From positions 2,294,001 through 2,358,000 of the forward strand of contig NZ_JACHBR010000001.1 in NCBI RefSeq assembly GCF_014200435.1: 64,000 bases of DNA. Direction: 5' to 3'. The DNA is from Sphaerisporangium krabiense. GTDB taxonomy: Bacteria; Actinomycetota; Actinomycetes; Streptosporangiales; Streptosporangiaceae. How positions within the stretch are numbered: the first letter of the stretch is position 1; the number at the start of each line of letters is the position of its first letter. A program made the position numbers and the translations under genes. The notes beneath the pieces were generated by a model, which worked only from the letters and a program-made list of their open reading frames with translations, was not told the origin of the DNA and did no database searches. Positions 8,023 to 16,047 of the stretch are shown here, in pieces.

Positions 8023-8651
8023 GAGGGATCCTTGCGACGGCGGCGCCGCAGCAGATGGCGGGCGATCAGCGCCACGACCAGGAGCGCGACGGCGATCACG
8101 ATGTAGGTCTCGTACCGGGTGAACTCCTGGTAGAGCTCGGTGATGTGGTAGCCCGCCAGGTAGCCGGCGGCGGTCCACATCGAGACCCACAGCACCGCGC
8201 CGATGACGTTGTAGAGCAGGAAGCGGCGCCACGGCATGGACGTCGCGCCGGCCACCAGGCCGTTGGCCTGGCGCAGCCCGTCGATGAAGCGGGCGACGAC
8301 GATGATCGGCGCGCCCCTGCGCCGGAAGAACGCCTCGACCCTGTCGAACCGCTCGGGGGGCAGGAAGACGTACTTGCCGAAGCGGTGCACCAGCGCGCGC
8401 CCGCCGGTGCGCCCGATCAGGTACCCGAGATTGTCCCCGAGGACCGCGGCGGCGAACGCGACGGCGGCCACGACCACGACGTCGAGGCGCCCGGCCCCGG
8501 CGTAGACGGAGGCGGCGATCAGCACGGTCTCGCCCGGGACGGGGATGCCGAAGTCCTCGACGAAGATCAGCGCGCCGACGGCCAGGTAACCGTAGCGATC
8601 CAGCAGCGGGGCCAGGTCGGCCAGCGGGCCCGGCAGCGGTGACGGCGCCAT
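8019..8651 (-). CDS. DedA-family membrane protein
   Basis: 210 aa. The SNARE-associated/DedA pattern is clear: FVEDFGIPVPGETVL near the N-terminus, GDNLGYLIGRTGG, and the second half-repeat RFIDGLRQANGLVAGATSMPWRRFLLYNVIGAVLW, followed by a membrane helix and a basic tail (LLRRRRRK). DedA proteins are thought to translocate or scramble phospholipid or undecaprenyl-phosphate carriers and to support membrane homeostasis. It is the first gene of a two-gene unit with the APC permease and sits 37 nt downstream of the CopD/CtaG gene, so all three may be co-transcribed. Confidence 0.92.
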   Translation of the reverse strand: MAPSPLPGPLADLAPLLDRYGYLAVGALIFVEDFGIPVPGETVLIAASVYAGAGRLDVVVVAAVAFAAAVLGDNLGYLIGRTGGRALVHRFGKYVFLPPERFDRVEAFFRRRGAPIIVVARFIDGLRQANGLVAGATSMPWRRFLLYNVIGAVLWVSMWTAAGYLAGYHITELYQEFTRYETYIVIAVALLVVALIARHLLRRRRRKDPS

Positions 8652-8688
8652 GCCGTCACTCTATGTGATCATGCCGGACGGGGCCCGT

Positions 8689-10533
8689 TCACGGCCGCGC
8701 GGCGACGGGCGCATCGGAGGCGACGCGACGCGCGGCGACGCGCCTGCGGACCGCCAGCACGACGAGCAGCGCCGCGATCGTCACCGCGGCCACGCCCGGC
8801 CCGAGCGCGGCGCCGCGGAGCTGGTCCGCCGCGCGGTCGGGCGCCCAGGGCAGCGCCAGGTCCTCGTACCAGTCCTGGCCCTGGACGGGGCCCGCGAGGA
8901 ACACGACGGCCATCCACGCCTGCACGGCCAGGGCGCCGGCCAGCATGAGCATGCGCTGCAGCGGTCCGATCGCGCGCGGCAGCGGGTCCAGGCCGAGGGC
9001 GACGCAGAAGAACCAGGTGCCCGTCGTGAACAGCACGACCCAGACGGCCAGGCGCACGGCGAGGCTCGACTGCGCGGGCTCGAACAGCCCGGCGGCGTAG
9101 AAGATCAGGTAGGGGGCGGCGTACAGGCCGAACGCCGCCCACGGGTGGGTGAGCGCCCGCGCCTGCGGGCCTTCGACCGCGGCGCGCAGCGGCGTCCACA
9201 CCTCGCGCAGGGGGACGAGCGGCGCGGACAGCGCGATCAGGGCCGGGGCCAGCGTGCCCACGAGGGCGTACTGCAGGGCGTGCGCGGAGAAGATCGCCGG
9301 AGCGTAGGCGGCGAGGCCGCCCGCCGTCGCGTACAGCAGGACGGCCAGGCCCACCAGCGCCGCCACCACGCGGCCGGCCGGCCAGGAGCCGCCGGCCCAG
9401 CGGCGCGCGCCGAGGAGGTAGGCGACGGCCAGGCCGGCGACGGCGAGGATCACGATGGGGTCGGGGCGGATGTCGGTGATCAGGCGGCCCGCGGTGAAGG
9501 GCCGCAGCGTGTAGCCGAGCAGCTCGTGGGAGGAGTGCGCCGAGCCCGCGCCCGGCGGCGGCGTGCGCGACAGGGCCACCGCGAGGCCGAGCGTGCACGC
9601 CATCACGCCGACCTCGGCGGTCGCCAGGCGCAGGAACGGCCGGGACGCCGTGCCCGCCTCCAGGGCGGCGATCGTGCGGCGGCGGTGCCGCAGCCCGAAC
9701 CAGCCGAGCGCGACGAGCGCGACGATCTTGCCGACGACCAGGAGGCCGTAGCGGGACTGCCAGAGCTCGCTCAGGTCGCCGATGCGGATCCAGGCGTTGA
9801 CCGCGCCGGAGAAGCCGACCGCGACGAAGCAGCACAGCGCGAGGGCGCTGAACCTGCGCACCGCGGCGGGCAGGTCGTCGGACCCGCGCAGCGCGAGGAC
9901 GAGCGCGAACAGGCCGCCCACCCACATCGTGACCCCGGCGATGTGCAGCATGAGGCTGGAGACGGCGAGGTTGTGGTCCGCGGCCGAGGCCGAGTGGCCG
10001 ACGTAGGCCGGGGGCAGGACGGCGAAGACGGCGAGCGCGAGCAGCAGGGCCCGGCCCAGGGGGCCGAGCGTGAGCGTGGTGGCCGCGGCGATGACCAGGG
10101 TGATCAGCGTGACGATCAGGAACGCCTCGCCCTGCGGCACCTCGGTGCTGAAGTTGATCAGGAACCCCGACTCCAGCGCCTCGCCGATGGGCAGCCCGAG
10201 CAGGTCGGAGAGGGTGAGCACCTGCGTGACCACCGCCGTGGCGGCCCAGGCGAGCGCCCACTGGCCGGCGATGCGGGTGAGGCGCCGCCGGTCGTCGGAC
10301 CCGCCGGCGAGCGCGACGGCGGCGAGCAGCAGCCCGACGGTCGCCACGGCGCAGGCGTCGTGGACGACGCGCACGATCGGCAGGCCGAAGGAGGTGAGGG
10401 GGCCCGGCGAGGGAAGGCCGGGGATGTCGGGCTGTGGCCAGCCGCCTCCGAGCCATAAGGCCGCCAGGAGCACGGCGAACGTGCCGGCGGCGATGATCGC
10501 GTACACGGCCGGGCGCCGTCGGAGTGTGCTCAT
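8689..10533 (-). CDS. CopD/CtaG fusion: copper import and cytochrome c oxidase assembly
   Basis: 614 aa, ATG 10533. It is nearly all membrane-embedded. The N-terminal half (about 1-330) looks like a CopD copper-resistance domain (e.g. LMLHIAGVTMWVGGLFALVLALR and a GKIVALVALGWFGLRHRRR tail). The C-terminal half (about 345-585) is a caa3-type CtaG domain (HALQYALVGTLAPALIALSAPLVP, HPWAAFGLYAAPYLIFYAAGLFE, WFFCVALGLDPLPR, QAWMAVVFLAGP). Such fusions are common in actinomycetes and are thought to supply copper to the Cu(B) or Cu(A) site of cytochrome oxidase. A SURF1 gene occurs at 52.3 kb in the same window. Confidence 0.9.
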   Translation of the reverse strand: MSTLRRRPAVYAIIAAGTFAVLLAALWLGGGWPQPDIPGLPSPGPLTSFGLPIVRVVHDACAVATVGLLLAAVALAGGSDDRRRLTRIAGQWALAWAATAVVTQVLTLSDLLGLPIGEALESGFLINFSTEVPQGEAFLIVTLITLVIAAATTLTLGPLGRALLLALAVFAVLPPAYVGHSASAADHNLAVSSLMLHIAGVTMWVGGLFALVLALRGSDDLPAAVRRFSALALCCFVAVGFSGAVNAWIRIGDLSELWQSRYGLLVVGKIVALVALGWFGLRHRRRTIAALEAGTASRPFLRLATAEVGVMACTLGLAVALSRTPPPGAGSAHSSHELLGYTLRPFTAGRLITDIRPDPIVILAVAGLAVAYLLGARRWAGGSWPAGRVVAALVGLAVLLYATAGGLAAYAPAIFSAHALQYALVGTLAPALIALSAPLVPLREVWTPLRAAVEGPQARALTHPWAAFGLYAAPYLIFYAAGLFEPAQSSLAVRLAVWVVLFTTGTWFFCVALGLDPLPRAIGPLQRMLMLAGALAVQAWMAVVFLAGPVQGQDWYEDLALPWAPDRAADQLRGAALGPGVAAVTIAALLVVLAVRRRVAARRVASDAPVAARP

Positions 10534-10641
10534 GCTCCTGACTTCCTCGCTTCGGGGGCCGAACCCACGATGTCATCTTGTGATCAAGTATCACCGCATC
10601 CGGTGTCCGCGGCGAGGGTTTCAGGGGTTCGCAGCACCACA

Positions 10642-10704
10642 AGGGCTTTTATTGCTCTATGTCATGACTTGGGGGAGTGCGGAAGCTGCCAGGGCGTTTA
10701 TTGC
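10642..10704. repeat. Direct repeat upstream of csbD
   Basis: AGGGCTTTTATTGC (10642-10655) recurs as AGGGCGTTTATTGC (10691-10704), 49 bp apart, one mismatch. Both lie in the 10534-10761 spacer, 58-120 bp upstream of the CsbD start, and may be a regulator-binding or duplicated promoter element. I could not assign a sigma-B promoter with confidence. Confidence 0.35.
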
Positions 10705-10761
10705 CTCGCACACCGGACAGTCAACGAAGGGGATGGACCCGTACACCGAAGGGGGCATGTC

Positions 10762-10956
10762 ATGGGTGCCGACGACAAGGCGGCCAACAAGGCCGAGCAG
10801 CTCAAGGGCAAGACCAAGAAGGGGCTCGGCGACCTCACCGGCGACGACGAGCTGCGTGCCCAGGGCGAGGCGGACGAGGCCAGGGGCAAGGTCAAGCAGG
10901 CAGGGGAGCGCGTGAAGGACGCCGCCAAGAACGTCAAGGACGCGTTCAAGCGCTGA
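10762..10956 (+). CDS. CsbD-family stress protein
   Basis: 64 aa. ATG 10762 was chosen over longer in-frame starts because the CsbD domain begins here (MGADDKAANKAEQLKGKTKK) and GAAGGGGG lies 6 nt upstream. It is Lys/Asp/Ala-rich and hydrophilic with repeated helix-forming heptads (GDLTGDDELRAQGEADEARGK; KQAGERVKDAAKNVKDAFK). CsbD proteins are abundant general-stress proteins of unknown biochemical role, sigma-B-controlled in Bacillus and many actinomycetes. It stands alone, followed by a strong hairpin. Confidence 0.92.
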   Translation: MGADDKAANKAEQLKGKTKKGLGDLTGDDELRAQGEADEARGKVKQAGERVKDAAKNVKDAFKR

Positions 10957-10969
10957 GCCTGACCCACCG

Positions 10970-11003
10970 CGGCGGAGGCCCCGTGACCGGGGATCCTCCG
11001 CCG
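10970..11003 (+). terminator. Hairpin after csbD
   Basis: CGGCGGAGG (10970-10978) pairs perfectly with CCTCCGCCG (10995-11003), and the interior CCCC/GGGG extends the stem. No T-tract follows, as is usual in high-GC actinomycetes. It begins 13 nt after the csbD stop and also lies downstream of the convergent RraA gene. Confidence 0.6.
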
Positions 11004-11043
11004 CCGCCGTGCCGGAGCCCGACCGGCACGGCGCGGACGGACC

Positions 11044-11787
11044 TCACGAACGGCGCAGCTCGCCGACCACGCCCTCATAGTCCCCGTGTCCCCGGTAGGC
11101 CCGGTGCCCCCCGTAGGGGTCGTAGGCTCCGGCGCCTCGCGCCCCCGCGTCGTCCAGCGCGCGCCCGTCGCGCAGCGTCCGGACCACGTCCTCCTTGTAC
11201 CGGTTGGCCTCGGCCAGCGACGCGCCGTCGCGCAGGGCTCTGACCACGTCCTCCTCGGCGTCCGCGTACATGTAGGAGTCGGGGAAGACGTCGGTGGAGG
11301 GCAGCGCGACCACGCCCGACCCGTCCATGACGATGGACGTGGTCTCGTCCACGACCACCCCGGCGATCTCCACCGGGCCGCCGACGCAGGCCACGTGCAC
11401 GTCGGGCCCGGGCCCGGCCGTGGCCTCGTAGAGCGCCCAGACGGGCAGGCCGAGGTCGCGGAAGGCGTTCACGTCGCGGACGCCGCCCTCCACGAGAAGG
11501 CCCGTCGCGCCACGGGCGAGCGCGGCGCGGGTCAGGATCTCTCCCCACACCGCTCCGGCCGCCGCCTCCGCGCCGGCGACCACGATCACCCGGTCCTCCA
11601 GGTCCTCGTCCATCATGCGGTGCAGGGGATCCAGCCCGTCGACGCCGGGTCCCGGCGCCAGTCGTACGGTGCGGGCCCTGCCCAGCAGGCCGAGCGATCG
11701 GTGTATGGGACGCAGCGGCGGGCTGAGCCACCCGGTGAGCCCTCGCAGCTGAAGTACGTCCGCGATCGCGGTGGTAGGCGGAACCAC
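11044..11787 (-). CDS. RraA-family protein with duplicated C-terminal motif
   Basis: 247 aa from GTG 11787 (AGAGGTG about 9 nt upstream); GTG 11799 is an alternative, and the 350-aa open frame extends into non-coding sequence. The RraA/HMG-aldolase-like core has the family motif LLVEGGVRDVNAFRDLGLPVWA, containing the G...RD residues that bind divalent metal and substrate in aldolase-type members, plus a conserved VDETTSIVMDGSGVVALP. Family functions range from RNase E inhibition to 4-hydroxy-4-methyl-2-oxoglutarate aldolase; which applies is unknown. The tail holds two copies of a DVVRxLRDGxxLxxA unit followed by a Gly/Tyr/His-rich end, not typical of the family. Confidence 0.8.
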   Translation of the reverse strand: MVPPTTAIADVLQLRGLTGWLSPPLRPIHRSLGLLGRARTVRLAPGPGVDGLDPLHRMMDEDLEDRVIVVAGAEAAAGAVWGEILTRAALARGATGLLVEGGVRDVNAFRDLGLPVWALYEATAGPGPDVHVACVGGPVEIAGVVVDETTSIVMDGSGVVALPSTDVFPDSYMYADAEEDVVRALRDGASLAEANRYKEDVVRTLRDGRALDDAGARGAGAYDPYGGHRAYRGHGDYEGVVGELRRS

Positions 11788-11846
11788 GGTATCGATCACC
11801 TCTTGTAAAGAGATTTTCAGATCTCGCCGTCCGGAGGCGGCGAAGG

Positions 11847-11860
11847 GTTGTCCGGACAAC
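11847..11860. promoter_or_regulatory. 14-bp perfect palindrome upstream of the RraA gene
   Basis: GTTGTCCGGACAAC is a perfect palindrome 60 bp upstream of the chosen GTG, a position suited to an operator. No regulator gene is adjacent. The rest of 11861-12340 (upstream spacer shared with the VOC gene's 3' end) shows nothing I can name. Confidence 0.35.
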
Positions 11861-12340
11861 ACGTCGTCGATCTCAGCGATCCCGGCCTGGAGCGGGGCCT
11901 CCCCGGTTGGCGACCGGTCCGTGACGGGCCGGCCGCGGTGGAACGGCGCGGCCCAGCGCATCCGGCTCGCCTGCCCCCACGGCGATGATCTGATGCACGG
12001 CGCTTCCTCTCCCCGGCCACGGGAACGGTGGTTCCGGTGGCGTGCGAAGGACCTGACCCTCTTTTCGTGCCCTGTGCCGCTCGAATGATCGGGCAATCAC
12101 CTGCCCGTTCATTCACAATAACCGGCTTTTCTCACGGACAAGAGTCCCGCATCAGACTAAGTAGACGGTAGAGCCGATGTGCGGGAAAGAGTGGCGGTTT
12201 CATTACGGAGATGCGTGAAGACGGTTTCGTCTACGTCGCTCCGCGGCCCCGCGAAGGGCCCCAGGCGGCGAAAGCGCTGGTCGGGACCGGTCCAGGTGAA
12301 GCGGTTCACCGGTCAAGGGGGGAACCGATACCCACCCGGG

Positions 12341-12808
12341 TCAGCCTCCGGCGCCGCGTGACCCCCAGAGCGAGCGGACCTCCTCGAAGACCTTCTGATC
12401 ATGGGAGATCTCGACGACGTTCCCGTCGGGATCGGTCAGCGCGCACACGTAGCCGACCGGCGGCGGCAGGAGCCGCGGCTCCCAGTGGAGGCACCCGAGC
12501 GCGCGCGCCCGCGCGGCGGCCGCGTCCACGTCCTCGCGGCGCGGCACCTCCATGCCGAGGTGCGCGAACGGCGTGAGCTGCGGGCTCGGCCGTCCCCTGT
12601 CCCTGGCGAACTCCACCAGCACCAGCACGAACGGCGTCTCCGCCTGGCCGGGGTTGGAGAGCCAGGCGTTGCGTCCCTGCTCGTCGCTGTGGGTCGAGAC
12701 CACGACGAGCGGGGTCATGGCGGTGTAGAACGCGACGGACGCGTCGAGGTCGGCGCTCGGCAGGGCGACGTGCGTCCAGCGTGCCTCGGTGAGCCTCTCT
12801 CCTGACAT
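12341..12808 (-). CDS. VOC-family (glyoxalase/bleomycin-resistance fold) protein
   Basis: 155 aa; ATG 12808 has GGGAGGAG 6 nt upstream. The single VOC module shows WTHVALPSADLDASVAFYTAMTPL at the start, PFAHLGMEVPRREDVDAAAARARALG in the middle and GYVCALTDPDGNVVEISHDQ at the end. The candidate metal ligands are His15-type, His in FAHLG and Glu in VVEIS. VOC enzymes include glyoxalases, dioxygenases and antibiotic-binding proteins; the substrate is not predictable. It is transcribed alone, divergent from the PPOX gene. Confidence 0.88.
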   Translation of the reverse strand: MSGERLTEARWTHVALPSADLDASVAFYTAMTPLVVVSTHSDEQGRNAWLSNPGQAETPFVLVLVEFARDRGRPSPQLTPFAHLGMEVPRREDVDAAAARARALGCLHWEPRLLPPPVGYVCALTDPDGNVVEISHDQKVFEEVRSLWGSRGAGG

Positions 12809-13027
12809 GGCGTCTCCTCCCGGGACCACCGGGGTCCGCGGACGACCTTTCCCCCTCCGAAACCCCGCTCATTCGAGCTCTTTTGTCGGTGAGGTCGTTC
12901 ATCTCGCTAAGCGATTGAGCGTTTCGAGGAATCGTGCCCGCCCATTCACATGTGAACCGCGGCGCGGAATGATCCGCGGCCTCGCGGCGTTCGGGCTCGC
13001 GGAACCTCTGTAGATCGGGAGAGATCG

Positions 13028-13420
13028 ATGAGCAAGCTGAACGACGACGCCAAGGCCCTGCTCCGCAGGCCGGTACACGCGTGGGCGACCGTGGTGCGGC
13101 CCGACGGGGCGCTGCACAGCACCGTGGTGTGGGTGGACCTTGACGGCGACGAGGTCGTCTTCAACACCGCCGTGGGGCGGGCCAAGGAGCGCTACCTGCG
13201 CGAGAACCCTCACGTGTCCATCGGCGTCCTCGACCCGGACAACGCCTACCACCTGGTCAGCGTCTCGGGCACGGCCCGGCTGGAGCTGGAGGGGGCGGAC
13301 GAGGTCATCGACGGCCTGGCCAAGAAGTACCTAAACGCCGACTCCTACCCGTTCCGGCAGCCGGGTGAGCAGCGGGTCAACGTGCGGATCACCCCGGAGC
13401 ACGTGATCCACAACGGCTGA
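13028..13420 (+). CDS. PPOX-class F420-dependent oxidoreductase
   Basis: 130 aa with start ATG 13028 after GGGAGAG. The split-barrel fold is indicated by WATVVRPDGALHSTVVWVDLDGDEVVFNTAVGRAKERYLRENPHVSIGVLD and the C-terminal YPFRQPGEQRVNVRITPEHV. This small PPOX subgroup in actinomycetes usually binds coenzyme F420 rather than FMN and reduces or oxidises small molecules such as biliverdin or quinones. The R-x-N-x-R-I ending is the family-typical C-terminus. It is a single-gene unit followed by a GC-rich inverted repeat. Confidence 0.88.
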   Translation: MSKLNDDAKALLRRPVHAWATVVRPDGALHSTVVWVDLDGDEVVFNTAVGRAKERYLRENPHVSIGVLDPDNAYHLVSVSGTARLELEGADEVIDGLAKKYLNADSYPFRQPGEQRVNVRITPEHVIHNG

Positions 13421-13440
13421 CGACGGGCCCGGCGCCCGGT

Positions 13441-13463
13441 CCCCGCCCGGTTCTCCGGCGGGG
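13441..13463 (+). terminator. GC-rich hairpin after the PPOX gene
   Basis: CCCCGCC (13441-13447) pairs with GGCGGGG (13457-13463) around a 9-nt loop, and flanking GGGCCCGG / CCCGGCC can lengthen it. It begins 20 nt after the stop. There is no T-run. Confidence 0.4.
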
Positions 13464-13588
13464 CCCGGCCGCCTCCGGCAGGGGGCTCACGAGAGGACGG
13501 CCACCCGCCCGTTCCGATACGGTTTCCGCGGATAACTGCATCTGTCGCATGGTCTCGTCTCCTGGCGGGCTTCGCGGGAGGCCGCACC

Positions 13589-14914
13589 GTGATCGTCGAA
13601 CTGCTCTTCCTGCTGGGCGCGATGGCCCTCGTCCTCGCGAACGGCCTCTTCGTCGCGGCCGAGTTCTCGCTGGTCACCGTGGAGCGCGGCGAGGTGCGGC
13701 GCCTCGCGGGCGCGGGCGACCGCGGCGCGCAGGGCGTCCAGGCGGCGATCCGGCGGCTGTCCTTCCAGCTCTCGGGCGCGCAGCTCGGCATCACGATCAC
13801 CTCGCTGTTGCTCGGCGTCACCGCGGAACCCGCCATCGCCGGGCTGCTGCGGCCCGCCCTCGGCGCCGTCCCCGGCCTGCGCGGCCCGGCGGCCGGCACC
13901 GTCGCCGCGCTGCTGGGACTGCTGATCGCCACGGTCGGCCAGATGGTGCTCGGCGAGCTGGTCCCGAAGAACGCCGCCCTGTCGCGCCCCATGATGGTCG
14001 CCCGGCTCGCCACGCCTCCCCAGCGCGCCTTCTCCGCCGTGTTCGCCCCGCTGATCAAGGCGTGCAACGCCACCGCCGACGCGATCGTGCGGGCGTTCGG
14101 CGCCGAACCGCAGGACGAGCTGGCCTCGGCGCGCTCGCCGGACGAGCTCAGCCTGCTGATGAGCCTGTCCGCCCAGGCCGGCGCCCTGCCCGGCGGGACC
14201 GCCGCCATGCTGCGCCGCGCGCTGCGGTTCGGCGACAGGACGGCGGCCGAGGCGATGACCCCGCGCACCGACTGCGTGACCGTGGCCGGCGGCGCCGCCG
14301 TCGCCGAGTTCCTGACCATCGCCCGGCGGGAGCGCCACCTGCGGCTGCCCGTCTCCGGCGGCGACCTCGACGACATCGTCGGCGTGGCCTCGGTGGCCGG
14401 GGCCTTCGCCGTCCCCGCCGACCGGCGCGCGAGCACGCCGGTCGCGGCGATCGGGCACCCGCCCGTCCTCGTCCCCGGATCCCTGGACCTCGCCACGGTG
14501 CTGGAGCGCCTGTTCGCGGCCGGGCAGGAGATGGCCGTCGTGGTCGACGAGTACGGGGGCTTCGCCGGGATCGTCACGGTGGAGGATCTGGCCGAGGAGC
14601 TGATCGGCGACATCGCCGACGAGTACGACCTGCCCGAGGAGGGCTCGGCCGAGCCGGCGTCCGCGCTGCTGGCGCCCGGGGCGTCGGTGGCCGTGCCCGC
14701 CGGGCTGCGCGCCCACGAGGTCGAGGAGCGCACCGGCTTCCAGATGCCCGAGGGGCCCTACGAGACGCTCGCCGGGCTCCTGATCAGCAGGCTCGGCCGC
14801 CTCCCCGAGACGGGCGACGGGGTGTCCGTGCACGGGTGGGGGCTGCGGGCCGACGTCGTGCGGCGGCGCAGGATCGAGCGCATCACGCTCACCGCGCCGG
14901 GCGAGGAGTCATGA
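13589..14914 (+). CDS. CNNM/CorC (hemolysin-family) membrane protein, full length
   Basis: 441 aa, GTG 13589 with GGGAGG 8 nt upstream. An N-terminal DUF21/CNNM membrane domain (about 1-190, with LFVAAEFSLVTVERGEVRRLA and LGELVPKNAALSRP) is followed by a CBS pair (about 215-345, with EAMTPRTDCVTV and VVDEYGGFAGIVTVEDLAEELIGDI) and a CorC_HlyC domain (about 360-441). Homologues take part in magnesium or cobalt efflux and ion homeostasis rather than haemolysis. A paralogue starts 19 nt downstream, so the two are an operon and may form a heteromer. Confidence 0.93.
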   Translation: MIVELLFLLGAMALVLANGLFVAAEFSLVTVERGEVRRLAGAGDRGAQGVQAAIRRLSFQLSGAQLGITITSLLLGVTAEPAIAGLLRPALGAVPGLRGPAAGTVAALLGLLIATVGQMVLGELVPKNAALSRPMMVARLATPPQRAFSAVFAPLIKACNATADAIVRAFGAEPQDELASARSPDELSLLMSLSAQAGALPGGTAAMLRRALRFGDRTAAEAMTPRTDCVTVAGGAAVAEFLTIARRERHLRLPVSGGDLDDIVGVASVAGAFAVPADRRASTPVAAIGHPPVLVPGSLDLATVLERLFAAGQEMAVVVDEYGGFAGIVTVEDLAEELIGDIADEYDLPEEGSAEPASALLAPGASVAVPAGLRAHEVEERTGFQMPEGPYETLAGLLISRLGRLPETGDGVSVHGWGLRADVVRRRRIERITLTAPGEES

Positions 14915-14933
14915 CCACCTCCGGAGGCGGCCG

Positions 14934-15959
14934 GTGAGCCTGGTGGACGCGCTCGTCATCGTGGCCCTGCTCGGGGTCAACGGCTTCTTCGTCGGCGCGG
15001 AGTTCGCGCTGATCTCCGCGCGGCGCACGCAGATAGAACCGCTGGCCAGGGGCGGCTCGCGGCGGGCGCGTGCCGTGCTCGGCGCGATGGACGACGTGCC
15101 GCTCATGCTCGCCGCCGCGCAGCTCGGGGTGACGCTGGCCTCGCTCGCCCTCGGCGCCGTGGGGGAGCCGGTGCTGGCCCACGCGCTGGAGCCGCTGTTC
15201 GCCGCCCTCGGCGTCCCGCACGCCCTGGTGCACCCGGCCGCCTTCGCGCTGGCCCTGCTCGTGGTCGTCTCGGCGCACGTGATCATCGGCGAGATGGTGC
15301 CGAAGAACCTCGCCCTGTCCGGGCCGGACGAGGCGGCCCTGTGGCTGGTGCCCACGCTGCGCACGGTCGCCCGCACCCTGCGGCCCGTGCTGGTGGCGAT
15401 CAACGCGGTGTCCGTGGCGGTGCTGCGGGCGCTGAGGATCCCGCCGACCGGGGAGGTCCGCTCGGTCTTCACCTCCGACGAGATGCCGGCCGTCATCCAG
15501 GAGTCGCGCCGGCACCTGCTGCTCGACCAGGACGAGTACGACCGCATGATCGCCACGCTGGCGCTGCGCGCGCGGCCGGTCACCTCGGTCATGGTGCCCG
15601 TGGCGGACGCGGTGACCGTGCCCGCGACCACGACCGCGGCCGACCTTCAGGAGTACGCGGGGCGGCACGGCCACTCGCGCTTCCCGGTGCGCGGGAACGA
15701 GCCGGGCAGGCTGTCGGGGTACCTGCACGTGCTGGACGCGCTGAACGGGTACGCGCCGGACGAGCCGCTGCCCGCCCGTCCGCTGCCGGTCGTCCACCGC
15801 GAGACCTCGCTGGCCGACGTCCTGGCGACGATGCGCAAGCGGCGGGCACAGCTCGCGGCGGTGGGGGACGACGGCGGGGCCGTGATCGGGGTGGTCACGC
15901 TGCAGGACGTGCTCACCGGCCTGCTGCGGCACGCGGACCCGGAGACCACCCCTGGATAG
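14934..15959 (+). CDS. CNNM/CorC paralogue lacking the CorC_HlyC domain
   Basis: 341 aa, GTG 14934 with CGGAGG upstream. The DUF21/CNNM domain (GFFVGAEFALISARRTQIEPLA, IIGEMVPKNLALSGPD) and a CBS pair (SVMVPVADAVTVPATTTAADL to AVIGVVTLQDVLTGLL) are present, but the chain ends right after CBS2, so the C-terminal CorC_HlyC domain of its upstream paralogue is missing. This tandem long/short arrangement recurs in actinomycetes, and the short copy probably works with the long one. Ion specificity is unknown. Confidence 0.92.
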   Translation: MSLVDALVIVALLGVNGFFVGAEFALISARRTQIEPLARGGSRRARAVLGAMDDVPLMLAAAQLGVTLASLALGAVGEPVLAHALEPLFAALGVPHALVHPAAFALALLVVVSAHVIIGEMVPKNLALSGPDEAALWLVPTLRTVARTLRPVLVAINAVSVAVLRALRIPPTGEVRSVFTSDEMPAVIQESRRHLLLDQDEYDRMIATLALRARPVTSVMVPVADAVTVPATTTAADLQEYAGRHGHSRFPVRGNEPGRLSGYLHVLDALNGYAPDEPLPARPLPVVHRETSLADVLATMRKRRAQLAAVGDDGGAVIGVVTLQDVLTGLLRHADPETTPG

Positions 15960-15970
15960 CCGCCCCTAAC

Positions 15971-15982
15971 CCTTAGCTAAGG
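15971..15982. promoter_or_regulatory. 12-bp palindrome in front of the acyltransferase gene
   Basis: CCTTAGCTAAGG is a perfect palindrome in the AT-rich 15960-16047 spacer, 66 bp upstream of the GTG start. A TATTCT at 16006-16011 could be a -10 element, without a good -35. It may be an operator. Confidence 0.3.
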
Positions 15983-16047
15983 CGTGATTTATACCCTTAT
16001 GCGGCTATTCTCACTTTTCACCGTGTTTGACCCAGTAAGGTGAACCG

